Of a stretch of DNA of 53,143 bases, positions 1 to 7,476 are shown piece by piece. Made by a program: the position numbers and the translations under genes. Source of the DNA: Clostridia bacterium (GTDB lineage Bacteria; Bacillota; Clostridia; Christensenellales; Aristaeellaceae); the NCBI GenBank assembly GCA_017433405.1, contig JAFRHH010000041.1, positions 1 through 53,143 of the forward strand, written 5' to 3'. Below the pieces are notes generated by a model. It was given only the letters and a program-made list of their open reading frames with translations, was not told where the DNA came from and searched no databases. How positions within the stretch are numbered: position 1 is the first letter of the stretch; each line of letters begins with the position of its first letter.

Positions 1-684
1 GGAGTGGGATCGGACCTGGCATGGGTGCAGGAGTATCTGCAGGGCGAGAATCTAACCGGTACAGGCAGCGAGAGCGGTGTCGGTATTGGCGGCGGTGCCG
101 GAGCGGTTTATGTCGTCCGGAAGAAGGATGACGGCGGGTACGGCCTGTGGATCGGTGACAGCCTGATCGGAGAGCTTCCGGAAACGGAAGAGCTGATCGG
201 GCTGATCGGAGAAGAGGAATTGATCCTGCTGACAGCGGAAAACGTCTCTGGAGTGGGATCGGACCTGGCATGGGTGCAGGAGTATCTGCAGGGAGAGAAT
301 CTAACCGGCACAGGCAGCGAGAGCGGTGTCGGTATTGGCGGCGGAGCCGGAGCGGTTTATGTCGTCCGGAAGAAGGATGACGGCGGGTACGGCCTTTGGA
401 TCGGCGACAGCCTTGTCGGAGAACTCCCGGAAACGGAGGAACTGATTGGGCTGATCGGAGAAGAGGAACTGATTCTGCTGACGGCAGAAAACGTCTCAGG
501 AGTAGGATCGGACCTGGCATGGGTGCAGGAATATCTGCAGGGGGAGAATTTAACCGGTACAGGTACCGGAACCGGAGATGTAGTAGATTACGGAAACAAA
601 CCAACCAAACTGGAAGAGCTTCTAAATCAAACAGTCCCGGAAAACTCAATCTACGTGCAGGATAACTTGGGAAGCGGCATATAA
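1..684 (+). CDS. Repeat protein of unknown function, 5' end outside the window
   Basis: The frame is open from the first base, so the start lies upstream; the stop is at 682-684. The visible 227 residues are two full copies and part of a third copy of an 83-residue unit (249 bp; units begin at 1, 250 and 499). Each unit starts GVGSDLAWVQEYLQ, continues through a Gly/Ser/Thr-rich stretch (TGTGSESGVGIGGGAG), a short strand-like segment with VYVVRKKDDGGYGLWIGDSL, and an acidic Glu/Leu/Ile-rich tail. Copies differ by only a few bases, pointing to recent duplication or gene conversion. The tail after the last repeat (about 35 residues) is unrelated. I recognise no family. The composition and the secreted neighbour downstream suggest a surface or extracellular role, but no signal peptide is visible here. 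Confidence 0.75.
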   Translation, partial: GVGSDLAWVQEYLQGENLTGTGSESGVGIGGGAGAVYVVRKKDDGGYGLWIGDSLIGELPETEELIGLIGEEELILLTAENVSGVGSDLAWVQEYLQGENLTGTGSESGVGIGGGAGAVYVVRKKDDGGYGLWIGDSLVGELPETEELIGLIGEEELILLTAENVSGVGSDLAWVQEYLQGENLTGTGTGTGDVVDYGNKPTKLEELLNQTVPENSIYVQDNLGSGI

Positions 685-733
685 CAGAATAATTACAACG
701 ATGAATAACCTGCGACATGGGAGAGTGAAAAAA

Positions 734-1942
734 ATGAAGAAAGTATTGTCAATTGTGATAGTTATCCTGTTGATGGCCGGGCTGCTGCCGGTTGCCTGCG
801 CTGCTGCAGAAGAAATGCCCGGACCTTCGAAGCCGGCGGGAGTTATTCTTCCGATCGTGATGAGCGACAAGGAAACACGGGAATGCTTCTTTGCAAACGG
901 TACACCTATTACGATTCAGGAGCCTAAAGCGGATACGACCGGATGGGTACATGATGAGGAAATTCAAAAAAGTCTTGGGAATGGTTTTTCTCCGAAAAAG
1001 AAGCCGGGAACAGGTGCGGTTATCAGCTGGGAAGAAGGCCAGGAAACCCGCTTTGTATATGTTTCCGGTTACAGCAAAGTCTTTGGAGGAAGTTTGGACA
1101 CATCCGTAAAAGCGGATGTACAGATTACCGTTCGGGGCAGAAACATCAAAAAAGCCTTTCCGAATGTGTCTTTCCTGTTTGGCGGTGGATACAATGGTGA
1201 TGTGGACGGGAATGTGACCATTACGTTGGAAGAAAGCCAGATGATGTATGTCTATGGCGGCGGATATAACGGCAGTATCACTGGAGATGTTCTGATTCAG
1301 TCCTCCGGAGAAAACTGGTCCCTGGATATGGTGGGCGGTGGTATTGCCATTTCCAAAACAAGAGATGTAATTGCGAACGTTGGCGGGAATGTGACGATGG
1401 ATTTGCGTGGAATGATGATCAGCTATATGGATTCGCTGGTTTGCGGCGGTCTGGCTGAATCTATTTCTGAATATACGACACAGGCCAATGTCGGCGGCAG
1501 TATCAATGTTTATGCTGAGGGACGGAACGTATACCAGGTATGCGGAGGCGGAGAAGCCTACTGTACTTCGGAAGAGTGCGGATCTGCGATGGCTGATGTG
1601 GGAGGTAGTATCCGTCTTGAATTACGGGACAGCAGAGTCCGTTACTACAATGCAGAAGTTGCACTGTTGGGAGGCGTATTTGTCGGCGGCCTCGGACGCT
1701 TTGGGAAAGCAAATGTCAGCGGGGACTGCGAAGTGATTGTTGCGAATACGGTTTTTGACGATGAAGCTCTTGGGGTGATTCTGGGTGGCATGGCAGAGGG
1801 CAGCTCTGCAGTTGCAAATGTTGGTGGAAAAATCACCGGACAGGTGTTTTCGGATTCCAATCCGGCACATGTGATTTCGGGGGGAATTATTGATAAGGAC
1901 GGAACAGCGGAAGTTCGCGGTGAAATTAAATGCACTGAGTAG
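734..1942 (+). CDS. Secreted glycine-rich repeat protein (possible beta-solenoid)
   Basis: I chose the ATG at 734 because a GGGAGAG ribosome binding site ends about 8 nt upstream and the product then begins with a clean signal peptide: MKK, a hydrophobic core (VLSIVIVILLMAGLLPVA) and an Ala-rich signal peptidase I site near CAAAEE. An in-frame ATG at 701 would add 11 polar residues. The mature part of about 380 residues has irregular repeats of roughly 25-40 residues built on a glycine turn (GGGYNGDV, GGGYNGSI, GGGIAI, VGGNVTM, VGGSINV, VGGSIRL) followed by alternating hydrophobic strand residues, as expected of a parallel beta-helix. No catalytic motif or sortase anchor is seen. It lies 50 bp after the repeat protein on the same strand, perhaps in one transcript. 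Function unknown; an adhesin-like surface protein is inference. Confidence 0.8.
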   Translation: MKKVLSIVIVILLMAGLLPVACAAAEEMPGPSKPAGVILPIVMSDKETRECFFANGTPITIQEPKADTTGWVHDEEIQKSLGNGFSPKKKPGTGAVISWEEGQETRFVYVSGYSKVFGGSLDTSVKADVQITVRGRNIKKAFPNVSFLFGGGYNGDVDGNVTITLEESQMMYVYGGGYNGSITGDVLIQSSGENWSLDMVGGGIAISKTRDVIANVGGNVTMDLRGMMISYMDSLVCGGLAESISEYTTQANVGGSINVYAEGRNVYQVCGGGEAYCTSEECGSAMADVGGSIRLELRDSRVRYYNAEVALLGGVFVGGLGRFGKANVSGDCEVIVANTVFDDEALGVILGGMAEGSSAVANVGGKITGQVFSDSNPAHVISGGIIDKDGTAEVRGEIKCTE

Positions 1943-1994
1943 ATGACAGTGTATCTGCGCTGGGTTTATATCGTCTTTACGGGGGCTGAATCGC

Positions 1995-2180
1995 ATGAGT
2001 GAGCAAAACCAATCCGAAATCATCATTTATCAGACAGAAGACGGATTGACAAGAGTCAATGTGACGTTTTCAGATGAGACTGTCTGGCTTTCACAGCAAC
2101 AGATTGCGGAACTGTTTCAGAAGTCCAGAACAACGATTGTAGAACATATTCATAATAAAAATGCGAGAAGACCGAGGTAG
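1995..2180 (+). pseudogene. N-terminal remnant of a RhuM-family protein
   Basis: The 61 residues begin MSEQNQSEIIIYQTEDG and contain the family's typical ETVWLSQQQIAELFQ and IVEHIHN segments, the N-terminal helix-turn-helix-like part of RhuM/virulence proteins (family knowledge). Intact members are about 300 residues or more. Here the frame leaves the family pattern right after EHIHN and stops at 2178-2180. The following DNA does not continue the family in any frame I could read. It is best read as a truncated remnant of a mobile-element cargo gene. A G-rich stretch before ATG 1995 could still serve as a weak ribosome binding site. Confidence 0.65.
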
Positions 2181-2362
2181 AGGTTGAGTTTCTATGGACA
2201 ACAAGTTTTTGAATCTGCCATTCACACAGTACGCTCCGGCGTATTTTTCAACAGATTGTCAATAGTCCAGCGATACATTGATCTGGTTACTTTTGCCAAA
2301 TTCATTTCTACACTGGCGACAACCCCATTTTCATCTTCCTGTATCTGATCCCTGAATACCGG

Positions 2363-2593
2363 ATGGACTATTATGCAGCGAGAAACTGGGTACTGTCCAA
2401 CGGGAAGAAGATGTCGGACTGGAAAGCGGTGATCCGAACCTGGGAGAAGAACAACTTCAGCCGGGGCAGGCCCGGAGAACAGACCAGGAAGGTTTCGGCT
2501 CAGCAGTATACGCAGCGCGACCGCGATTACTATGCGGAAAAAGAAGCAAGAGCCATGCGGCAGGTGATTGAAAGGGCGCGCGCAGTGGGATGA
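2363..2593 (+). pseudogene. C-terminal remnant of a phage-type replisome organizer
   Basis: The 76 residues start with MDYYAARNWVLSNGKKMSDW, then KAVIRTWEKNNF and a basic, Glu/Arg-rich tail. The pattern 'F(Y)ASKGW-x-GK-x-MKDWKAAVRTWEK' is typical of the C-terminal end of phage replication initiation and DnaD-like helicase-loader proteins (recalled family pattern, not searched). No start or DNA-binding N-terminal domain precedes it; the frame upstream to about 2320 gives only a short non-homologous stretch. With the RhuM fragment just upstream this marks debris of a prophage or integrative element. The 180 bp between the two fragments holds nothing else I can support. Confidence 0.5.
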
Positions 2594-2672
2594 TCTGTCC
2601 GCTTGCGTGAAAGATCAGCGTGCTGTACAATAGAGCTGCTGAAGTGACAAACGAGAAAGGGGAGAAATCATT

Positions 2673-3533
2673 GTGGTGAAGCCATTTCCGAGAACAACAG
2701 TAGCCGGAGTTTCTCTTTCAAGGATGATTATCGGGACGAACTGGATTCTGGGTTGGAGTCATCGGAGCCCCGCCGCTGATTTGCAGATCAAAAACCGGTT
2801 TCCGGATGGGAAAGCTGTCTTTCCGCTGCTGAATACATTTCTTGCGGAAGGCGTGGATACGATCATGGGTCCGCTTCAGCAGGAACGGGTTATGCAGGAG
2901 GCCGTGAAGGAAGCGCAGAATCGAACCGGAAGAACGATGATTCTGATCGATACGCCAATTATCAACGTGGATGATAATGAAAAATCGCGCAGGGAAGCGC
3001 GGGAGACGATTCACCGAAGCCGAGTATGCGGTGCAACCTTCTGTCTTGTGCATCACTCCAGCGCGGAGCAGCTGGTCAACAAGAATCAGCATCAGATTGT
3101 CAGGCTGGGAGACTATACGGATATGATTCGGCAGGAGGGGATGATCCCCGGACTGTCTGCGCATATGCCGGAGCTGATTACTTATTCAGATGAGAACGGG
3201 TATGATGTGGAGACATATATCCAGATCTATAACTGCATGGGATTTATGATGCAGGTAGAGATCGAAACGGTTGCTTCCATTATTCATCACGCAAAAAAAC
3301 CTGTCATGACAATCAAACCGATGGCGGCCGGGCGGACAACTCCTTATGTTGGACTGAACTTCAGCTGGAATACGATTCGCCCGTGTGACATGGTCACCGT
3401 GGGCTGCATGACACCGGAAGAGGCCGGGGAAGATATCGAAATCTCACGCGCAGCCCTGGAGCATCGTTTCCCGAAGATTGGAAAGCGGGGAAGCCCCAAT
3501 CAGAAACAGGACGCGTTTGGCAGCCATTCATGA
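2673..3533 (+). CDS. Conserved protein of unknown function, TIM-barrel-like
   Basis: This 286-residue protein starts at a GTG (2673) about 8 nt after a good AAAGGGGAG ribosome binding site; a second GTG follows immediately. The N-terminus (FPRTTVAGVSLSRMIIGTNW) resembles the first strand of aldo/keto reductase-like or other TIM-barrel proteins, and alternating hydrophobic strands recur (VDTIMGPL, MILIDTPIINVD, GATFCLVHHSS, PVMTIKPMAAGR). The C-terminal pattern CDMVTVGCMTPEEAGEDIE is like the closing segment of aldo/keto reductase-type barrels. I cannot identify the Asp-Tyr-Lys-His catalytic set of true aldo/keto reductases, so no activity is assigned. It stands alone between phage debris and the MsrA lipoprotein. 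Confidence 0.7.
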   Translation: MVKPFPRTTVAGVSLSRMIIGTNWILGWSHRSPAADLQIKNRFPDGKAVFPLLNTFLAEGVDTIMGPLQQERVMQEAVKEAQNRTGRTMILIDTPIINVDDNEKSRREARETIHRSRVCGATFCLVHHSSAEQLVNKNQHQIVRLGDYTDMIRQEGMIPGLSAHMPELITYSDENGYDVETYIQIYNCMGFMMQVEIETVASIIHHAKKPVMTIKPMAAGRTTPYVGLNFSWNTIRPCDMVTVGCMTPEEAGEDIEISRAALEHRFPKIGKRGSPNQKQDAFGSHS

Positions 3534-3576
3534 TAAAAGGTGGATTACACAAGGAAGAGGGACCGATGAGCTCTAC

Positions 3577-3669
3577 ATGAATATCCCAGACAGCATGTTC
3601 GATCACCTTGATCATTATCGTGAAGTAATTTACGAGCATGTGTATACGCACTACAAGGAAGCGGCGTAA
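3577..3669 (+). CDS. Small ORF or remnant, 30 residues
   Basis: A short frame from ATG 3577 encodes MNIPDSMFDHLDHYREVIYE and a short tail, ending 3 bp before the next gene's start codon. The same frame stays open upstream to 3478. The residues look protein-like (balanced acidic and aromatic content), but there is no clear ribosome binding site and I recognise no family. It could be the tail of a decayed gene fused to the upstream region, or a small peptide. Function unknown. Confidence 0.25.
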   Translation: MNIPDSMFDHLDHYREVIYEHVYTHYKEAA

Positions 3670-3672
3670 GAA

Positions 3673-4380
3673 ATGGTGAGCGTTTTTATGAAGCGAACCG
3701 CGATGAGAATGATGATTCCACTCCTGATATGCCTGCTTGCTTTATCAGGATGCGCAGCCCAGAGTACAGGAAAGGAAGGCGGAAGTATGGCGAAAAGCTC
3801 TTACACACAGATCGATCAGGAAACGGCAAAGGAAATGATGCTCCGGGATGACGGACATGTGATTGCAGACGTCCGGAGGCAGGATGAGTACGATGGCAAA
3901 AAAACGATTTACCTTGCCGGTGGCTGCTTCTGGGGCGTGCAGAAGTTTTTCGACCAGTTTGACGGCGTGATCAGCACAGAGGTGGGCTATGCCAACGGTC
4001 CGGACACCGCGCCCGGCTATCAGGAGGTATGCGCCAGCAGCGGGCATGCGGAGACGGTTAAAATTGTCTATGACGAGAACAGGATCAGCCTGACCGACCT
4101 GCTTGGTTATTACTTCATGGTGATTGATCCTCTCTCTGTCAACAGGCAGGGGAACGACCGGGGCATCCAGTATCGCACGGGCATCTATTATACCGAAGAG
4201 ACCCAATTGCCGGAAATCGAAGCTGTTTATCGGACGCAGGAAGAAAAGGCTGGCACGAAGCTGGCCGTGGAGCTTTTGCCGCTGGTCAATTTCTTTACCG
4301 CGGAAGAGTATCATCAGAAATATCTGGACAAGAATCCCGGCGGATACTGCCACATTCCCCGAAACATGTTTACCCTGTAG
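3673..4380 (+). CDS. msrA: Lipoprotein: truncated rhodanese domain fused to peptide methionine-(S)-S-oxide reductase
   Basis: The protein (235 aa) reduces methionine-S-sulfoxide in oxidised proteins, by family outside the membrane. A lipoprotein signal peptide with lipobox LSGC (Cys27) is visible. Residues about 44-75 match the beginning of a rhodanese domain (YTQIDQETAKEMM, then HVIADVRRQDEYD). The sequence then jumps directly into the MsrA domain at KTIYLAGGCFWG (residues 78-88, catalytic Cys85), which is complete to HIPRNMFTL. The rhodanese part lacks its active-site Cys loop, so an in-frame deletion apparently joined two genes or domains. The GYANG and YCHIP motifs of MsrA are present; no MsrB domain follows. 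Start: ATG 3673; an in-frame ATG at codon 6 is possible. Confidence 0.9.
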   Translation: MVSVFMKRTAMRMMIPLLICLLALSGCAAQSTGKEGGSMAKSSYTQIDQETAKEMMLRDDGHVIADVRRQDEYDGKKTIYLAGGCFWGVQKFFDQFDGVISTEVGYANGPDTAPGYQEVCASSGHAETVKIVYDENRISLTDLLGYYFMVIDPLSVNRQGNDRGIQYRTGIYYTEETQLPEIEAVYRTQEEKAGTKLAVELLPLVNFFTAEEYHQKYLDKNPGGYCHIPRNMFTL

Positions 4381-4505
4381 CAGGAGGATGTGTTTTGCCT
4401 GCTGTTCGTATAAAATGAACCGAACCGCATTTCAATCCAAAGCTGCCTGGAACTGTTTCGGGCAGTCTGCAAAATGTACAAACAGAACCCGGAGGAGAGA
4501 TTTTT

Positions 4506-5777
4506 ATGGAAAACACATGGTCTTTGGACAACACCACTGTTGACTATGCGCTTCTTGAAAAGGTGAATCCCGTGTTCAATACAGCGAAGATGACGCTGTT
4601 TCAGTTAGCCGCAAACGGTGACAGGGATGCGGCGGCACTGGCGAAGAGCATGGGCCTTACACTGGAGGCCACTCAGGACAGCGCCAACACGAAAGCGTCT
4701 CCGGAACAGGTGCTGGGCGGCACAATCATGCTGGAAGCCCGTTACCGCACGATGGCGCGTCTGGCGGAGGAATCCGGCTATACGCTGGTAGATATGCCCT
4801 GCGGTTATACACCACGGGCGATTGCATTTGCAGGGAAGGGCTTGCCCTATTACGGCCTGGATCTTCCGGCGGTCATCCGGGAAGCATCGGAGAAAATCCG
4901 TGCGCTGGTCCCTGCGGAGCAGAGGAAGTTTGTCCATTTCCGGGAGGTAGACGCGACCAACTATACCTCGCTGGAGAAGGCGCTGGAGGACATTGACGGT
5001 GGTGTCTGCATTACCACAGAAGGCCTGCTGATGTATTTCACCGATTCGGAGGCCGGGGCACTGTGCGACAATATCCGCCGCATATTGGAAAAAAAGGGCG
5101 GCTGCTGGTACGTGGCCGACGTGGAATGCTCGCTTCAGTATGTTATTGTCATGCGCACGCTGGTGGGTGATCGCTTCATGGAAATCATGAAGAATGCGAC
5201 ACAGCAGACAAAGGACAAGTCCGACGTAGAGATCGGAAAGAACGCGCTGATTGCCTCCCCTGCGGATATGGAGGGCAGCATCAGGAAAGCGATGGCTTTT
5301 CTTGCAAAGCACGGTTTGAAGGCTGAACGTGTGAATGTCGGCGAACACATGCCCAAGCTGGATTCCCTGAACAGGGTTACCCCTGAGCAGGCCGCCGCGT
5401 TATGTGCGGGCATGAAGCATTGCGCTTTCTGGAAAATCACCCCAGGTGGAGCGGCGGTGACGCTTCCTTCCACGGAAACGAAGGGATTTCATGCCGATGC
5501 CGCCATTCAATCAGGCACTTTGTCCCTGGCGCTGACGGGGCGGCTTGATACGATCACCGCGCCGAGTCTGTTGTCTTTCTTTGAAAAGACGAAGGCAGAG
5601 CAGGCGCTGGATGCCGTGGAGGTGGATTGCAGTCGACTCGAATACATCTCCTCTGCCGGCCTGCGTGTGCTGCTGATCATGCATAAGGCCTGCACGGGCG
5701 GGGTTTCACTTTACGGTGAAAACGAAACCGTGAGAGAAATTCTGGAACAGACCGGCTTTGATTCCATTTTTCACTGA
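4506..5777 (+). CDS. Leucine carboxyl methyltransferase-like enzyme fused to a STAS domain
   Basis: The 423 residues fall into two parts. Residues about 1-325 look like a class I SAM-dependent methyltransferase of the LCM/Ppm1/TcmP family: an N-terminal cap, then GYTLVDMPCGYTPRAI (motif I), YYGLDLPAV (motif II) and ITTEGLLMYF, the TEGLLxYL-like hallmark. Residues about 337-423 form a STAS domain (anti-sigma-factor-antagonist fold) with LALTGRLDTITAPSL and YISSAGLRVLL; Ser382/Ser383 lie where SpoIIAA-type proteins carry the phosphorylated Ser. This joins a small-molecule or protein methyltransferase to a partner-switching domain. The substrate is unknown. ATG 4506 follows a strong GGAGGAGA site by about 7 nt. 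The 125 bp upstream hold no gene. A hairpin follows the stop. Confidence 0.8.
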   Translation: MENTWSLDNTTVDYALLEKVNPVFNTAKMTLFQLAANGDRDAAALAKSMGLTLEATQDSANTKASPEQVLGGTIMLEARYRTMARLAEESGYTLVDMPCGYTPRAIAFAGKGLPYYGLDLPAVIREASEKIRALVPAEQRKFVHFREVDATNYTSLEKALEDIDGGVCITTEGLLMYFTDSEAGALCDNIRRILEKKGGCWYVADVECSLQYVIVMRTLVGDRFMEIMKNATQQTKDKSDVEIGKNALIASPADMEGSIRKAMAFLAKHGLKAERVNVGEHMPKLDSLNRVTPEQAAALCAGMKHCAFWKITPGGAAVTLPSTETKGFHADAAIQSGTLSLALTGRLDTITAPSLLSFFEKTKAEQALDAVEVDCSRLEYISSAGLRVLLIMHKACTGGVSLYGENETVREILEQTGFDSIFH

Positions 5778-5781
5778 CTGT

Positions 5782-5808
5782 GGTCCGGAGGGACGGTTCC
5801 TCCGGACC
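5782..5808. terminator. Strong hairpin between convergent genes
   Basis: GGTCCGGAGG (5782-5791), a 7-nt loop and CCTCCGGACC (5799-5808) form a perfect 10-bp stem right after the methyltransferase-STAS stop and 16 bp before the stop of the convergent pyrophosphatase gene. Only a short ATTTAT follows on the plus strand, so it is not a classical U-tract terminator, but the position fits a bidirectional transcript end. Confidence 0.6.
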
Positions 5809-5823
5809 ATTTATCAACTATTG

Positions 5824-7476
5824 TTATCCCCAGATCTGCGAAAGGGCGGGAACGATCTGCTTTTTCCGGGACATGACGTGGGGCAGGAAGACATGATGAT
5901 CATGGAGATCCTCCACGCCGAAGGCGTTGCGGATCACATCCGGATCCCCCGCGAAGATCAGCTCCGATCCTTCCTTGAGGACGTTGGTAATCATCAAAAG
6001 CATAATCTCATAGTGATGCTCGTCCCGGCAGTATTCCAGCGCCTCGACGATTTCATCCAGCCGCTTCATCAGCGGCGCGGTATCGACACAGGTAATCTGG
6101 GAGATCGCCAGGGCATGGGATCCCAGATGGAATTCCTTCATATCGCCCCGGATCAGCTCCGCGGCGGGCTTATCGAAGGACACGCCCCGGGTAAACATCG
6201 CCTTGCCCAGCTCCTCCAGGTCGATTCCCGCGTGGCGGGCCAGCCGCTCCGCCAGAATTTTGTCCTGGGGCGTACAGGTCGGGCTCTTGAAGAGCACCGT
6301 ATCCGAGATGATGGCGGCCGCCATCAGGCCGGCGAGGCTCGGGGAGGGCAGGAGCCCGTGCTCCTGATACATGCTGGCCACGATCGAGGTCGTGGAGCCG
6401 ATGGGCTCATTCCGGAAGAAGACCGGGCGCCCGGTCTGCACATCCGCGAGGCGGTGATGGTCGATAATGCCGACGATTTCCGCCTGCTCCAGGCCGGAGA
6501 CGGCCTGGCCCATCTCATTATGATCCACCAGGACGATTTTTTTGCGCCGGGGCTTGATCAGGTGATAGCGGGAGAGGGTTCCGACGACCTTTTCCTCCTC
6601 GTTCAGAACGGGATAGGAGCGGAAGCGGCTTTTAAGCACCGTATCCCGGACGTCGTCGAGATAATCGTTCAGATGGAAATAGACCAGATCGTTCTTCGAG
6701 GCGATCCGCCCCACGGGAACCGACTGGAACAGCAGGCGGGCGGCCCGATAGGCGTCGAAGGGGGTCACCATCAGACAGGTCGAGCAGGAAAGATTCCGAT
6801 AGTGATCCGCCGCCTCGCTCTGGCAGAAGATAATGCAGGCGGCGCCGGCGGCGATGGCCTGATCGGCGACGACGGGATCATTGCCGCAGAGGACGATGTT
6901 TCCTGGCCGGAAGGAGGGCGTGGCGCCGGAAAGGGCCAGCACCACCTCCCCGGACATTTCCTCAAAATAGTCCTCGGGGGAATTTAGAATATGCCCCTCC
7001 AGGGCGCCGAGCAGATTAAAGACGGGAATGGACTGCACCACCGGGTTCCGGAGGGATTCCATATCGTTTTCGGCGATTCCTCCGGCGGTAATCAGCCCGA
7101 AGAGCGTTCCGTCCTCATGGGTGACCGGCAGGGCGGAGAGGCTGTTCCCCTGATCCTGGAGCACCTTCCAGGCATGGGAGACGGGAACGCCTTCCCCAAG
7201 CGCCGGCGGCGTATCGTAATCGATATCCGACACCTGGGTCCGGACGGAGCGGATATAAACCGGCGGTTTGAAGCCAAACCGATCCAGCAGGAAGGCCGTC
7301 TCCGTGTTCAGATGGCCGATCCTGCCGGCAATATAGTTGTTTTCCCCCAGAGCGTTATTCAGGGCCGCATAGGCCATCGCGGAAACGATGGCATCCGTAT
7401 CCGGATTTCTGTGGCCCAGTACATAGATGGATTCCGTATGCTTGTCCCCCTTCAGCGATTCATCAGCGCCATCCAT
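5824..7476 (-). CDS. ppaC: Manganese-dependent inorganic pyrophosphatase with CBS and DRTGG domains
   Basis: This family II (DHH-type) pyrophosphatase hydrolyses PPi in the cytoplasm. The 550 residues match the long, regulated form. The N-terminal DHH motif GHRNPDTD lies at residues 21-28. It is followed by a CBS-DRTGG-CBS insert, which in known members binds adenine nucleotides and tunes activity. The catalytic domain resumes with VDHNEMGQ, IIDHHRLAD (DHH signature), AAIISDTVLFKSPT and a DHHA2 C-terminus. The start at 7476 lies 25 bp inside the end of rho, so the two genes are probably co-transcribed and translationally coupled. No other good start is available. Confidence 0.95.
   Translation of the reverse strand: MDGADESLKGDKHTESIYVLGHRNPDTDAIVSAMAYAALNNALGENNYIAGRIGHLNTETAFLLDRFGFKPPVYIRSVRTQVSDIDYDTPPALGEGVPVSHAWKVLQDQGNSLSALPVTHEDGTLFGLITAGGIAENDMESLRNPVVQSIPVFNLLGALEGHILNSPEDYFEEMSGEVVLALSGATPSFRPGNIVLCGNDPVVADQAIAAGAACIIFCQSEAADHYRNLSCSTCLMVTPFDAYRAARLLFQSVPVGRIASKNDLVYFHLNDYLDDVRDTVLKSRFRSYPVLNEEEKVVGTLSRYHLIKPRRKKIVLVDHNEMGQAVSGLEQAEIVGIIDHHRLADVQTGRPVFFRNEPIGSTTSIVASMYQEHGLLPSPSLAGLMAAAIISDTVLFKSPTCTPQDKILAERLARHAGIDLEELGKAMFTRGVSFDKPAAELIRGDMKEFHLGSHALAISQITCVDTAPLMKRLDEIVEALEYCRDEHHYEIMLLMITNVLKEGSELIFAGDPDVIRNAFGVEDLHDHHVFLPHVMSRKKQIVPALSQIWG

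Noticed and set aside
2222-2368. A protein-like open stretch on the minus strand within the phage debris
   Set aside because: It lacks a start, lies partly antisense to the replisome-organizer fragment in the same register, and I recognise no family. Too weak to annotate.
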